NCBI GenBank assembly: GCA_004352715.1
Contig: SCFE01000021.1
Coordinates: forward strand, 1,439,352-1,503,351
DNA from: Hofstenia miamia
Lineage: Eukaryota > Xenacoelomorpha > Acoela
Direction of reading: 5' to 3'
Length of the DNA stretch: 64,000 bases
Part shown: one piece after another, positions 1 to 11,340 of the stretch
Numbering within the stretch: the first letter of the stretch is position 1
Layout of the letters: each line of letters opens with the position of its first letter
Program-made: the position numbers and the translations under genes
Notes under the pieces: model-generated
Database searches by the model: none
Told to the model about the DNA's origin: nothing
Seen by the model: only the letters and a program-made list of their open reading frames with translations

Positions 1-133
1 GCTCCTTGAGTGTAATACGTTTAGAATTTGGCGTTAAGAAATTGATTTTGCATCAATAAATTTTTTTAATATTTGAGACCGACAGTAAATAATTGTAATT
101 GTTTTAGGAACAATTATTTTAATACCCCTGGAG

Positions 134-369
134 CAGTGGCGCGCTTAGCATTTTTAAAACGCTGGGGCTGACACCCATTTTTACATAAAAAATTGCAAAC
201 AAAATTTTTCAACGAAAATATCGTCTGTTTTTAGCAGCAAATCGATTGATAACATCTTCAATTAATGTGAACTATTTTCAATTTTGAGGAAAATAGAACA
301 TTTTTCTTAAGTGTTTGTAGTTGGCCCCAAAAGGGGGAGGTCGCCCCCTCCCACCTAAACGCGCCACTT
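134..369. mobile_element. hAT-type MITE
   Basis: The left end begins CAGTGGCGCGCTTAG and the right end, read in reverse complement, begins AAGTGGCGCGTTTAG, so the ends form imperfect terminal inverted repeats. They are flanked by 8-bp direct repeats matching at seven of eight positions (ccctggag at 126-133, tcctggag at 370-377), the target duplication size of hAT elements. The 236-bp interior has no coding capacity. Confidence 0.7.
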
Positions 370-579
370 TCCTGGAGGTATTTGTATTTTATAATCTAAG
401 TTCCAAAATTTCTAAAATTTATGTATTAATTTTTTAAAATTTATTTTGCAAACATAATCTGGAAGATTTTGATGCTAAAAATTGGAAAGATCCTAAGGGG
501 GAATGTGCTACATAAATCAGTGACTGTGGTTATTTTAGAAGTTGACATGGTTTTTCGGCTAATTGATGTTTATGTTTAG

Positions 580-3500
580 GATATCAATGGTCTCCATCGG
601 CAGCTAATGGGGTTGCATCGTCGTTTACCAGATTATCAACAACCATCAGCCAGCAGTTCATCCACATCTTCTTTGGTGCCTCACCCTCGTCTACAACATT
701 TCTCTAGTCGCATGCAGCAATGTATTGTCATGTGCCAAATTGATTTGCAAACGCTCATTGCCCAATTCAATCATATCAATCTCTTCGTCGTACAAAGTCC
801 TCCAAGTAAGTGTCTCGTCGCTTATTGCTAAAATTTTACATTTTTTCTTTAAATAATTTCAATCTTTATCATTATTCTAAAATATTATTGTGCTGTATTC
901 CAATTTATCTGTTGTGATTTTCAGTTTTTTATTTTGCCTAAAACATTTTTTTAAATGAAGTTTTTTAGCTGTGAGTGGGATGCGCGATTGCTTGCAGCAG
1001 TTAAACGATAGTGTGCAGTTTTTATCCAACACCATTCAAACTCGTCTTCAGAAAATGATGGACGACGATGATGATGTACATGCAGCCGAACATGGGGTTC
1101 AGACCAATCCACCTGAAGAGATGCATCCACCGCCTCCTCTCACCCTCGATGTTAAAAGCAGTGAAGAAGAAACTTTTATTTCTGGTAGATTCGAGGTATT
1201 TTTTCTTCATATGATAGGAAGTGTGCGTCATTCTGAAGTTATATAACCTATATGTTCTTTATCTCAATTTAACCTTAATCTTTATCAAGTACTCATTGTT
1301 GAGAATTATTTCAAACGAATAGAATAATGACCTACCTTTGTTTTGAGTGTTTCTTAATTTAAGATGTAGCTCTAGCTGTTGTGTGTAGAATAAATACTAA
1401 AACCAATTTTAACAGGTTAGTCGAGTTGCAGATGAGTCTTTGTCAACAACGCCTTTGCAATCCCCCGGTAGAATGGGTCGATTTCAAGTGACGTCAGTTA
1501 GCCCTGGACCAGATCGCTCCCGTTCACAAGAAGACACTTCTAGAAGAGTTTGTGAAAGTCCTCCCCGGATGAAGTTAGATCACACTATTTCCAGAGTATG
1601 GTTTTTTTTGAAACGATTGTTCATTTATTTAATTTTGCTAATTGTTGTAAATTAATGAGACCAAACATAATTTATCTCCACTCAAATGGTAAAACAATCG
1701 TGCAACAACTACGGACTAATATCTCACTAAAGTAGCTGTACACTATGAAATCGAAGCAATTTTTTGAATATCAATGATGCATGGCATCTTATGAAATGCT
1801 TATTAGTTAGTTTTTTTAAATCCTTAGGATTCATTAAACGATTTAGTGCAAACAGATGATAGAAAGCCCTCCTTCTGCTTACAGTTCAGATGACGATGCC
1901 GATTTTTTCAAAATGGTTCAGAGGTAATGTAAGTATTCTGATTTCGTTATTATGCTATTTTAGACAACGCAAAGAGATGGACGATCTTTCCAAGAATTAC
2001 ACAATGGAGCGCAGAGACATTACAAACCGACACCAGAATGAAGTTAGACAGTATTGGAGCCATCGGGCTTCACGTGAAAGCTCTTCTGATTCGTATCATG
2101 ATGAAATGACACCGATTGGAGATTTCAACAAACGTCTGCTTCATTACTTTCCGCCAGCATCTTTTTATCTTTCACATTCTGCCCCGCCATCTCATTGGAC
2201 TTACCATACGCCATTCGCTTCCACAGGGTTGCTTATTCCATCCACACATGATTATCATTCTTCAATTTCGCAGTCAAATCATCTCCACTCGCCGCCGATT
2301 CCACATTCTAAGCTCAACTCTAATGTAAGTTAACGATTGTTGGTGATTATGACTTTGAGTATTCATCAATTTTGTCCTGCTTTAATCAGCTCACTACCAA
2401 ATACAATTAACTCCATATTCTCTGAATTATGATACATCTTAATTTTTGGTAGCCTCACAATCTGTTTTCTGAAAAAGAAGTTTCTGAATTGATTAAGGAA
2501 AACTTTTCATGTCTTATTTCCACGCTTTTATATGTTGTCCTACGTGTAGTCAACAAAAATAATTGTAGCGAATTAATGCATCCGAATTTTGTACAGCTCA
2601 TGATAGCTTATGCTGGATTAGAATTGTCAAATTCAATGCAGGTTTTAAAAGAATTTCAATTATTTGTAGATGAATTTTGAATCAAATTTTGCCTTTTCAA
2701 ATCGCATCACATTCACAACATTTTCACTTAACAATAAGACTTCAGGGGTTGTTGAAATTTAAAGGTCTTGTAAATTAATTTTAAGCCATAGTTCACAGCG
2801 AGCTTTTTCCAAAATTTCCAAAGGACATCTCTCTAAAATGTGGAATATTAATTGATTTCTTCCAATTTTCATTTTTAACATGAATCCAGGGGTAACATTA
2901 AATTTGGAAGATTCATATAAAATAATTTTCAATAATTAATATTATATGAAACAAATTTCATTGTCATTGTCCTTTGTTTGGCATTTTGGAATACGCTGCA
3001 GCATTGTTTCGGGGAAACAATACGCAAAAAATTGTAATTTATTAAAACTCCTAATTTTTCTTAGTGTATGATTCAAGCTCACAAATTTTACTAGCAGATA
3101 CGTATTATATTATGAATGATGTTTTGTTTTCAGCCAATTCTTTAAAAATTCGTATTTGTTATTAAGATTTTGAAGGTCACAGAGGATTTTACTTTCTGTG
3201 GAGTATAGTGTGTGGACTTCAAGTAGGCACACATGCTTCTGGATTGCACACTCTACGCTATGAAGCTGAGTTATTTTCTGATTATTATTTAATACATTGA
3301 TATTTGCTTTAATTTTACAAAAATGTGAATTTAAATTTTGTCAATTAAAATTTTATTTGCTTAAAGATTGTTTTTAACTTTTGCGCAACTAACGCATTTC
3401 AAAATACAGACTGATTCTAAATTTTCTATTGAACTTACTTTTGCCATAAAAAATGTAATATAAAATATAATTCCATGAAACAAGTTTTATTTGATAACCA

Positions 3501-5083
3501 AATGCTAAATTTCTTCAAAACAGCTTTTAAATTGTCCGCAATTTCGTTCTATGCATAATTTACATCTTTTAGGCAGAGATTAAATAGAGTCTTTGCACAT
3601 ATGAGATTCTGCTATTATCGCCAATTCAGTTAAAATTCTTGCATTTAAATCACTAAGATCAGCTACAGGTACATTATAAACTTTCCCCTCAAACAACCCC
3701 ACAAAAAGTAGCCGAGAAGCGATAAATGGGGATTTGGCGATCTCTAACCCAATAAAAACTCCTCTTTCACTGATAATCACTTTTTCAAACAAAAGTTTTT
3801 AATGGTGCTCCAATTGTGAAATAATTAAATTCTTATCAATGTAAAGTAATTTAGCATTACATTATCAAGTAAAACTTGTTTCATTGAATTATATTTTCCA
3901 ATAAAAATTTATGGCAAAATCAATGCAGTGTAGACTTTATAATCACCCTGTATATTATTTTTGTTACTGATCTCTTAAAAAATCAACCTGTGCAAGCTAA
4001 GTGATTCTTCCTCTGTATTAATCAAGTATTAAAGTTGATAATTTATATTTTTAAGGTTATGACAAGTCCTAATCTTTTGCTCTTATTGTCGATCACACTT
4101 TTCTTAGAAAGAGATGTGAATGGATCAAAATATCTTGTCATCCGCAACCGCGCAACTTATTCGTTTGACCCGCAAACAGTATTTAATATTTTTTCTTCGG
4201 TTTGCTTTTTCATTTTGGTATAAAGTGACATTTCTTAATCCTAAGTAAACCACAATTCCCTTAAAGGAATTGTTTTAAGACGGAAGTATCACGTCAGTAA
4301 CTAAGACAATTGTGGTAATTGCAGTGGGGTTAGTCAAAGGGCGGGCTGCTCTAGTGTGTAATTGTATCGTATTTTAAGAAATAAAATTTATTGCAATCTC
4401 TTCAATTTGTACAAGCAATTTCTCCAACAATGTTAAGAGTTATGTTAAATAACAATATGGTGCGAACGCAATTGCTGTTAGACTATTATAATGTATACTT
4501 GAACTGTCTTTATGGTAATTAGATTGTATTTATTAATCTTAAGAATATAACTATATTTTAGAGGCATACTCGATCATTATAAAATAATGCCTTTAGAGGT
4601 ATTAAAGGAGTTAGGGTATAAATTTATTCCACAAATTCTATTGGTGATTTTGGAAAAAGCCAAGTATACATATCTATTTTTTATTTTTTTGTCAGTGTTT
4701 AAATTTAAGCTAGAAAATTGAGTGAAAGGTTCTTGTCAAGCACTGTAAACAATAAGCTTAGTTGGCCAAGTGTATCTATTTTATATTTGTCGAAATATGC
4801 TATTTCCAAATTTGAATGACATTGAATATATTATCGTTAAGCCCTTGTCGAAAATGCAAAATAGTGAATTTGGTGCCAATTGCAGAAAAAATGAATTTCC
4901 ATTGTCATTGATTTTCTAACTTTTTGTAATAAAAAATTAATTATTTCCAATAAAAACTTAAGTTTTTATAGCTTTGCGCCCATTTACCTTTAAGAGTATT
5001 ATTATTTTCACGATTGAAAATTTTGTAGCCAATTGAGAAATAATAAAGACATCATTTATTAATTAAGATTATATTTAATTAAG

Positions 5084-5114
<31 letters not shown>

Positions 5115-5192
5115 NNNNNNNNNNNNNNNNNNNNNNNNNNNNNNNNNNNNNNNNNNNNNNNNNNNNNNNNNNNNNNNNNNNNNNNNNNNNNN

Positions 5193-5229
<37 letters not shown>

Positions 5230-5757
5230 ATTTAGAGTTAGATATCAAATGTATCCAACCCCATTTTTCTTTTTGTTCTATCGGCCCATACTGCTCACCC
5301 AAAAAATCTGCTCCAAAAACTATTTGCGTTATTCTCTTGTCCCATATTTGTCTTATGACAAGATTTTATAACACTACGTCGACATTGATATGTAATGTAT
5401 GTTGAATTCTTTATAATAATTTTCAAAGACCATCTAGATTACAACCAATAGAAATCTATTAACTTACATAATTCTAATATATAGGTGGTTTCAATGAAAA
5501 TGTCGTTGTTAGCTTCTACTTCAATTTAAAAAAATTGTAATCCAAGGCAGTCAATATACTGAACACTTGTACACAATCATTTGTAAGGCTTCAACCATAT
5601 CTGGACATCCCCCGGCCTAACCTGTGCACCCCACTTCCATCTCGTAGACCCTGTTTTGACTCGTTTATATTTTTGATAATAGTATTTAGAAATTTTGTTT
5701 TAGGTGACTTCGTCGACGAACTATTTGCAGACGCCTGCGAATGTGACATCAGACTGA
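580..5757 (+). CDS. RFxV-motif protein, probable WNK kinase C-terminal tail (multi-exon, 5' end outside window)
   Basis: Exons with matching phases: 580-805, 969-1195, 1416-1595, 1856-1923, 1964-2324, and a terminal exon 5704-5757 ending in TGA. Each junction has AG before and GT after. Exon 2 joins exon 3 to give GRFEV, and exon 3 contains GRFQVTSV. RFxV/I motifs are docking sites typical of WNK kinase tails, which regulate SPAK/OSR1 and ion transport; the WNK call is inferred from these motifs plus the downstream charged coiled coil (FFKMVQRQRKEMDDL, then an R/H/E-rich helix in exon 5). The rest is low-complexity Ser/Pro/Asp-rich sequence, as in such tails. No kinase domain is in the window; it would lie upstream. 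The intron at 1924-1963 is only 40 nt. Exon 5 and the last exon are both phase 0, so they can join directly. Other RFxV proteins cannot be excluded. Confidence 0.5.
2453..2680 (+). CDS. Possible alternative 3' exon of the RFxV gene
   Basis: After an acceptor AG at 2451-2452 the phase left open by the exon ending at 2324 stays open (PHNLFSEKEVSELIKEN...) to a TGA at 2678-2680. It could be an alternative terminal exon, or a short exon ending at a GT near 2479. No recognised domain and no AATAAA soon after the stop were seen. It may simply be an open stretch in the intron leading to 5704. Confidence 0.25.
   Translation, partial: PHNLFSEKEVSELIKENFSCLISTLLYVVLRVVNKNNCSELMHPNFVQLMIAYAGLELSNSMQVLKEFQLFVDEF
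2681..3404. other. Non-coding, intronic
   Basis: AT-rich sequence inside the 3' intron of the RFxV gene. I see no exon, repeat family or RNA gene in it. Confidence 0.4.
3407..3950 (-). mobile_element. Degenerate mariner/Tc1-type transposon with TA duplication
   Basis: The outer ends CAGACTGATT and AATCACCCTG are inverted and sit between TA dinucleotides (3405-3406 and 3951-3952). The inverted similarity continues inwards through the blocks ttttgccataaa and atgaaacaagtttta to about 3515 on the left and 3840 on the right, giving unusually long imperfect inverted repeats of roughly 100 bp. The 544-bp length is far below a full mariner, so this is an internally deleted copy keeping a transposase fragment. 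Confidence 0.75.
3580..3792 (-). pseudogene. Mariner-type transposase C-terminal fragment
   Basis: A 70-residue open stretch between the inverted repeats contains a decayed SP(D)LTPxDFFLWG-like segment (AKSPFIASRLLFVGLF) followed by GKVYNVPVADLSDLNARI. Mariner-superfamily transposases carry SPDL...DFFLWG, VY and a Leu-rich ...LxxLxxRI tail at their C-terminus. The catalytic N-terminal two thirds are missing, so it is non-functional. Confidence 0.55.
3951..5703. other. Intronic, non-coding
   Basis: Remainder of the 3' intron of the RFxV gene. It contains a hairpin with arms ccacaatt (4250-4257) and aattgtgg (4308-4315), and the gapped (TA)n tract listed separately. No coding signal was found. 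Confidence 0.4.
5086..5222. repeat. (TA)n microsatellite with 78-N gap
   Basis: Uninterrupted TA runs lie on both sides of N at 5115-5192. The gap almost certainly represents unresolved TA repeat. Confidence 0.9.
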
Positions 5758-6557
5758 TAATTCTTCACTTTGACGAATTTGGCGTGGATCACTCTACTTG
5801 AACTTACGGTGCTATCAATCCTAATTATTTAATTTCTTGCTTTTATTATTTTGTACAAAAATGTCAAGTAATATAAGACTATCACAATTTTATTAAGCTC
5901 ATTCTGTCAATATTTATTGAGTAAACGAGCTTAATATTTACAAAATTGCCACAATTTGTATCAAAATAGAACGTGTCATATTTAATTCATTATATTTTTA
6001 ATAACGATATTATATTGCACATTTAGTTCATAGAATAGTAGTGCCACTCCAGTATTGTGTAAATCCAGTACTGAGTTAAAATCCGTTATCGCGCAAAAAC
6101 GCTAAAGTCATATGCCCAAAATACAACTACCTTTTAATGTTAGACTCCAGTTCTGTGTAAATCACTATTGCGGAAAAACTAAAATAGGTCATTATTGCGC
6201 TCAATTGCTGAAGAATGTATTCTTCATAATGATGGGGTACAAGAAACCTTTAGAAGTTTAAGAAATGCTTTTCAAAATTGGAGAAAACAAGGCAATCAAT
6301 AATTACTAAATATTTCAGAAAACTAATATTCTTAGTGTAGTTGTAAATCGATTTTTAAAACAGATGTGCATTGCGAGTGTTTTTTAGGTCATTTACACTT
6401 TCATTATAGAGTAGGACAAACCGGTCATCTTAGACTTGTTTTTAATAATTATGCAGTAAATTAATTAATAAGACGATTTATTTCTACATAGTTCGTGCCA
6501 ACGTTGTTTAAAAAACTCGAGTTAAGATAAGAAAACAACGTACTTTTTGTAACATTA
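5758..6557. other. Intergenic between two converging genes
   Basis: Stretch between the stop at 5757 (plus strand) and the AATAAA of the minus-strand gene. A degenerate unit (ctccagtaytgtgtaaat) occurs near 6046 and 6147. No coding signal was seen. Confidence 0.4.
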
Positions 6558-6563
6558 TTTATT
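6558..6563 (-). terminator. AATAAA polyadenylation signal
   Basis: AATAAA on the minus strand about 45 nt after the TGA at 6608-6606, the expected distance for the end of the minus-strand gene. Confidence 0.55.
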
Positions 6564-6605
6564 TCAATAACATGTAATCACAGGACTATTCATCATTGTC
6601 CAACT

Positions 6606-7061
6606 CACCTTTCTTCCAATTGCGCCATCGCTTCTTGGTAATCCAAGCCCTGAATGTTGTTGAGCAAAATCAAGATGGGGTACGTTGTTTTGCGTTGCTT
6701 AAAAATTCAGTCATAATCACGTTGCTTATTTAAAAATCCACTTTGCCCCAAACTATGAATTCTCGTAATGAGTAGCAACAGTAAAAAAGAGAGCATGTAA
6801 ATGGAAGCATTATTTAAAAATATTGAAACGGTATCATCATTTCTAGTGATAAATCTTAGTGCAGATGGTTAAAATCTCTTGTATATTTATCTGTGCGGCA
6901 GTAAAAAGACTTGTAATTACTACGGGTTGTATGAACGCTAAAGAAGCTTCTGATGTTCTTTGTAGGGATGTATTCGGTTCGGAAAGGCGCTTGGTGCTCA
7001 CCTGATTTTTACATGCCATGTTGATAGCATAGATGAGTTCATCGTTTGGAATGTCGCTAAG
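6606..7061 (-). CDS. Unrecognised protein, last two exons
   Basis: Exon 7061-7002 reads LSDIPNDELIYAINMACKNQ in phase 0, with an acceptor CAAAG before it and a consensus donor CAG|GTGAGC after it. Exon 6697-6606 begins after TTTAAG, continues QRKTTYPILILLNNI and then GLDYQEAMAQLEER, and stops at TGA. The codons are more GC-rich than the flanks, the phases match, and an AATAAA follows, so this looks like a real gene 3' end. The composition suggests a helical C-terminus; I do not recognise the family. Upstream exons should lie at higher coordinates on the minus strand. The phase-0 exon at 10360-10016 is a compatible candidate, though transposon debris and a gap lie between. Confidence 0.5.
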
Positions 7062-7317
7062 CTTTGAAAATAATACAATTGGTTTTCTTAATGACTTAGG
7101 TAGACCAATGGATAAACCAGGAACCCAGACCGCAGCAGCGTATGTATGAAATATAATATACCATCTTTTTCATTGAGGGAAGTATGAATTTCAAAACAAA
7201 TGTGTGGGTCCGAAACAGATAATTATCACATAAAACATTTTTTTCTGCGATTTGTAATAGATTCATCTGCAAGATGGTTTGATGTCCCATCTATTCATCA
7301 TTCTTCTTGAGTTTATA

Positions 7318-7797
7318 TATGAATTTAAAAAAGAAACGCATCATTTATTTTAACATGTTTCGGCATGCCGCTGCCATTTTCAAAAAGTTTCCCACTATAA
7401 AATTTACAAAATATTCATCAAATTACATATTTTTATATATTTTTTTATAATATTTTCGGTAAATTTAGTTTGTATTTATATTCATCTTTTTTGTTTAAGC
7501 TTGGTTCCTTTAATTCTATATAAATTGATTCAATGATGCTTAGTTGAAAATTATCAACTGCCTTGGATAAAATTTTATATGTAAATTTCATATTACAGTT
7601 CTTTAAATGATCAGAGATGGTTGAATGAATTTTTTAATAATAATAATAATAATATTTATTTAATTCTTTTTTTGTGTTCTTTAATTCTTAATTGTAAATT
7701 CCTTGACGTTTTTCCAATGTATTGTGCACCACAGTTGCAAGTTATTTCATATATTACTTTGGAAATGATGCGTTTCTTTTTTATATTCATCATTCTG
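7318..7797 (-). mobile_element. Penelope-like retroelement remnant (GIY-YIG end)
   Basis: A minus-strand GIY-YIG endonuclease segment is bracketed by an inverted repeat: left tgaatttaaaaaagaaacg near 7319-7337, and the matching block aaaaaagaaacgcatca on the minus strand at about 7783-7767. Penelope-like elements end in a GIY-YIG domain and often carry terminal repeats in either orientation. The reverse transcriptase part is absent; unrelated sequence and a gap follow at higher coordinates. Confidence 0.6.
7445..7760 (-). pseudogene. GIY-YIG endonuclease of Penelope-like element, broken
   Basis: From 7760 the frame reads KVIYEITCNCGAQYIGKTS and on to an HKKR motif, then stops at 7658-7656. 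The signature is clear: a variant VIYEI...QYIGKT GIY-YIG core with a Cys pair (CNC). After an (AAT)n run the frame changes and resumes at 7627 with HSTISDHLKNC... and ...SIIESIYIELKEPSLN, the usual C-terminal half of this nuclease, ending at TAA 7447-7445. Frame break and stop make it a pseudogene. Confidence 0.65.
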
Positions 7798-7919
7798 TTT
7801 TAAATTAGTGAATACTTTTATAATACAACGAACAAACTGATATTACATCTTTTTTTATCCATTTAAAGAAAGGAAAAGACCATTATCCATAAATCTAGAT
7901 CAAATCAAAATGATTGGTG

Positions 7920-8103
7920 TCACTTCAGGTAATGGCTGGCTCCATCTAAGTGATGTTCAAATACAAGCCTTAAAACTGCATGGTGTCGTCTAGCTCCACG
8001 AATGCAGAGGATCATGCTTCGTAGTAAGGAAAATCCAAGTTTGCACCTTATCCAATTGCAGGTTGTGGAATAATCAGGATGCCATTTCTCTGAGATTAAA
8101 CCA
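7920..8103 (-). pseudogene. Transposon-derived fragment
   Basis: About 60 residues (KWHPDYSTTCNWIRCKLGF, then SLLRSMILCIRGARRHHA) run out of the 1000-N gap to a stop at 7920. The pattern W-IR-L-FSLLRS-LC-RG-R resembles a segment common in transposon-encoded proteins of cnidarians and other invertebrates. I cannot assign the element type. Confidence 0.35.
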
Positions 8104-9103
8104 NNNNNNNNNNNNNNNNNNNNNNNNNNNNNNNNNNNNNNNNNNNNNNNNNNNNNNNNNNNNNNNNNNNNNNNNNNNNNNNNNNNNNNNNNNNNNNNNN
8201 NNNNNNNNNNNNNNNNNNNNNNNNNNNNNNNNNNNNNNNNNNNNNNNNNNNNNNNNNNNNNNNNNNNNNNNNNNNNNNNNNNNNNNNNNNNNNNNNNNNN
8301 NNNNNNNNNNNNNNNNNNNNNNNNNNNNNNNNNNNNNNNNNNNNNNNNNNNNNNNNNNNNNNNNNNNNNNNNNNNNNNNNNNNNNNNNNNNNNNNNNNNN
8401 NNNNNNNNNNNNNNNNNNNNNNNNNNNNNNNNNNNNNNNNNNNNNNNNNNNNNNNNNNNNNNNNNNNNNNNNNNNNNNNNNNNNNNNNNNNNNNNNNNNN
8501 NNNNNNNNNNNNNNNNNNNNNNNNNNNNNNNNNNNNNNNNNNNNNNNNNNNNNNNNNNNNNNNNNNNNNNNNNNNNNNNNNNNNNNNNNNNNNNNNNNNN
8601 NNNNNNNNNNNNNNNNNNNNNNNNNNNNNNNNNNNNNNNNNNNNNNNNNNNNNNNNNNNNNNNNNNNNNNNNNNNNNNNNNNNNNNNNNNNNNNNNNNNN
8701 NNNNNNNNNNNNNNNNNNNNNNNNNNNNNNNNNNNNNNNNNNNNNNNNNNNNNNNNNNNNNNNNNNNNNNNNNNNNNNNNNNNNNNNNNNNNNNNNNNNN
8801 NNNNNNNNNNNNNNNNNNNNNNNNNNNNNNNNNNNNNNNNNNNNNNNNNNNNNNNNNNNNNNNNNNNNNNNNNNNNNNNNNNNNNNNNNNNNNNNNNNNN
8901 NNNNNNNNNNNNNNNNNNNNNNNNNNNNNNNNNNNNNNNNNNNNNNNNNNNNNNNNNNNNNNNNNNNNNNNNNNNNNNNNNNNNNNNNNNNNNNNNNNNN
9001 NNNNNNNNNNNNNNNNNNNNNNNNNNNNNNNNNNNNNNNNNNNNNNNNNNNNNNNNNNNNNNNNNNNNNNNNNNNNNNNNNNNNNNNNNNNNNNNNNNNN
9101 NNN
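8104..9103. other. Scaffold gap (1000 N)
   Basis: Exactly 1000 N, a conventional placeholder. The right flank is a short (TA)n run (9104-9127). Orientation of the next contig is not proven by sequence. Confidence 0.95.
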
Positions 9104-9127
9104 CATATATATATATATATATATATA

Positions 9128-10015
9128 TTTGAGCATTGATAATATCTGTTATTTTTAAAACAATACAGTTGTAAACTCTTAGCACTTTAAAAGTTCAAGG
9201 CCTCTTCGTTCTAATTTTGTGTGAATATCAAGGTGTGCTATCTTGCATACATCAACAAGTCTTTGAATCGTTCAAAGGCTGTTTTTAAAAGCAGCAAATG
9301 TATTAACCTGAAAATCTCATTCAAAGCTTTTTAATGTACTGTCTGCGACGAAAACACATTCGTGATAGTCCGTAGAAAGCACCGGCTTCAAATTGAACCT
9401 TTATGATATGAAAAGCTACATGGAGCTTTGTAGAGCTTTAAGACAATGCATTATAATGTTACGTAGGAAAAGCCTAGTGTTAAACGAAACAAGAAAATGT
9501 AGCTTGGTTATGACATGATAAATTGATTAAATTTAATGAAGGAGTCTGATTTAGAACTACTTAAGTATATTAAAAAATTGATTAATAATATTAAAACATA
9601 AATTACTTCAAATAACTACAACATTAATACGATTTAGAATAAAAATTTAAAAAAACTAGTTGGTTTGCAAATCTTTAAGGCCGTGAGAGAAGGTGTACAG
9701 GTGGTGGATGACAATAGCTATATGCGAAATAAATGTAAGACCAATGATACGAGTAGCTAGGCAGGTTCAACTTGATACCTATGAACCTTAACCACGGCTG
9801 CGATGTTCTATTGGTTTAAATAATAACAATTTTGTAATAAATAACCTCAACATGACGTTGCGCAAATTATTTCAAATACATTATGGGTACTGAAAGCAAT
9901 TGATGATAGAAAAAACTTAGCAACTAAGCAAAACTAAATTTAAAAAAGAAATGCATATTATTAAAAACTTTTACAAAACGTGTGATATTATATGCAGATA
10001 CATTTAGCACATTAC
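9128..10015. other. Non-coding
   Basis: AT-rich DNA on the isolated contig, downstream of the minus-strand exon. I found no further exon or repeat in it. Confidence 0.35.
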
Positions 10016-10360
10016 CTGTGCTGGTCTTGATTTGGCCTTTTCGTCTTTAACTGTGGAACCGCTGACAATTGTGGAGTTATTTTGTTCCGCAAATGCATTA
10101 ATTGGAGTGGATTCTGTGACAACAGTGGCGGTAGCTGATGTGGTGTCGCCTTCAACTATGGTCGGCGCTACATCAGTACTAGATTTTCGTGAAATTGTGG
10201 TTACTTTGGTCTCTGAATGATCCGAAAGAGGAATTGTGAGGTTTGTGTGCGGGGTGGTTGTGGTGGCTGTAGCAGGAATTGAAGTTGTGGCGGATTCGTC
10301 AACTTTGCTGACTTGAAAACGACCCGTTTTAATGACATCTGACGTGGGTGAAGGTTTCTC
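10016..10360 (-). CDS. RFxV-motif exon, WNK-like tail
   Basis: A fully open 345-nt exon (115 codons), phase 0 at both ends, with acceptor TTTTTTATAG before 10360 and donor CAG|GTAATG after 10016. It encodes KTGRFQVSKVDES near its start, followed by Thr/Ser-rich low-complexity sequence. The RFQV motif and Ser/Thr-rich composition match the plus-strand gene at 580-5757, so a WNK-type tail is again the best guess. The contig is bounded by two 1000-N gaps, so its strand relative to the neighbours is uncertain. Its end phase is compatible with the minus-strand exon at 7061. Confidence 0.5.
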
Positions 10361-11340
10361 CTATAAAAAACCATAAAAATGTTATAGTATAAAAATGGAG
10401 ATTTGCAAAAACTCAGCCTCAATCAAACTAGTAAGTGAGGAAAATATTAACTACTATACACATTACATCCCTCTGTATTAGCGACATCTGTCTTATTGGA
10501 ATTTGTAACTCATTGCCAACTATGAGTTGGCCACAGAAACATTAAGTTAAAATAGAAAAGTAAAAAATTTCCCGTGAATTGAAATTTGAATTTTACAAAT
10601 ATACATAGTTCGCACGGTACATATTCGAAACGCGACCGTCTTCATCGTCTCACTAAAACTACTCAATTCCAATTTTGGAATAAAATTTCTATTTGAAAAA
10701 TAAGCTTAAAAAGTACAAAATGAAAAAAATTCATTTCTTGGAAAAATGAGAAATTGGTTGAAATGGTATATCTTTCTTATGTAGTTTATTTTATGTAACT
10801 ACACATTATTTGAAGATGAACAGACTATCATTTGTTGATGGAGGCAATGGAGCATAAAAATGAATACCATAAAGAAAATAAATTGAACGAACCCTCTTGC
10901 GAATATATGAGCGGGGAGAGGCGATAAATTCGGATAGTAGCATCTGCGAACATCAACGCAGTTGGCAGTAGCATTGCAACAATTAATAAATGAATTTCAC
11001 ACTTAACACATTGAAAACCTAACAATCGTGAATAGTGTGAAGTACATGCATGCCAATACCGCTAGATAAACATATCAATTGGAAATATATCATCGTGGTT
11101 CAACATCAAGACTGCATCCGATACTCTTATAGTATCAGCAGTTGACCTCTAACTTAGACTTTTTGTCTATTGCTACACGTTGAGCTAGGGTTGGTATTTT
11201 TCCAATAAATACATGAAGTATCTAGGAATTTTAATGTTTTTTGGAGTTATGTAAGTGAAATACAAATTTCAGAAATTCTCTGAATTTTAGGGAATTCACG
11301 AAATTCCTAATTTCACAATCTTACTGTAACACTTATATAT
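10361..11340. other. Non-coding
   Basis: AT-rich sequence upstream of the minus-strand RFxV exon. No supported feature. Confidence 0.35.

Noticed and set aside
3236-3300. Possible tRNA or small RNA in introns and intergenic stretches
   Set aside because: No cloverleaf with A and B boxes was found here or elsewhere in the window.
7920-9185. Long open frames spanning the 1000-N gaps (also at 11313-12440, 14788-15837, 62091-63206)
   Set aside because: They exist only because N is read through; the real bases on each side are mostly TA repeats or unrelated fragments.
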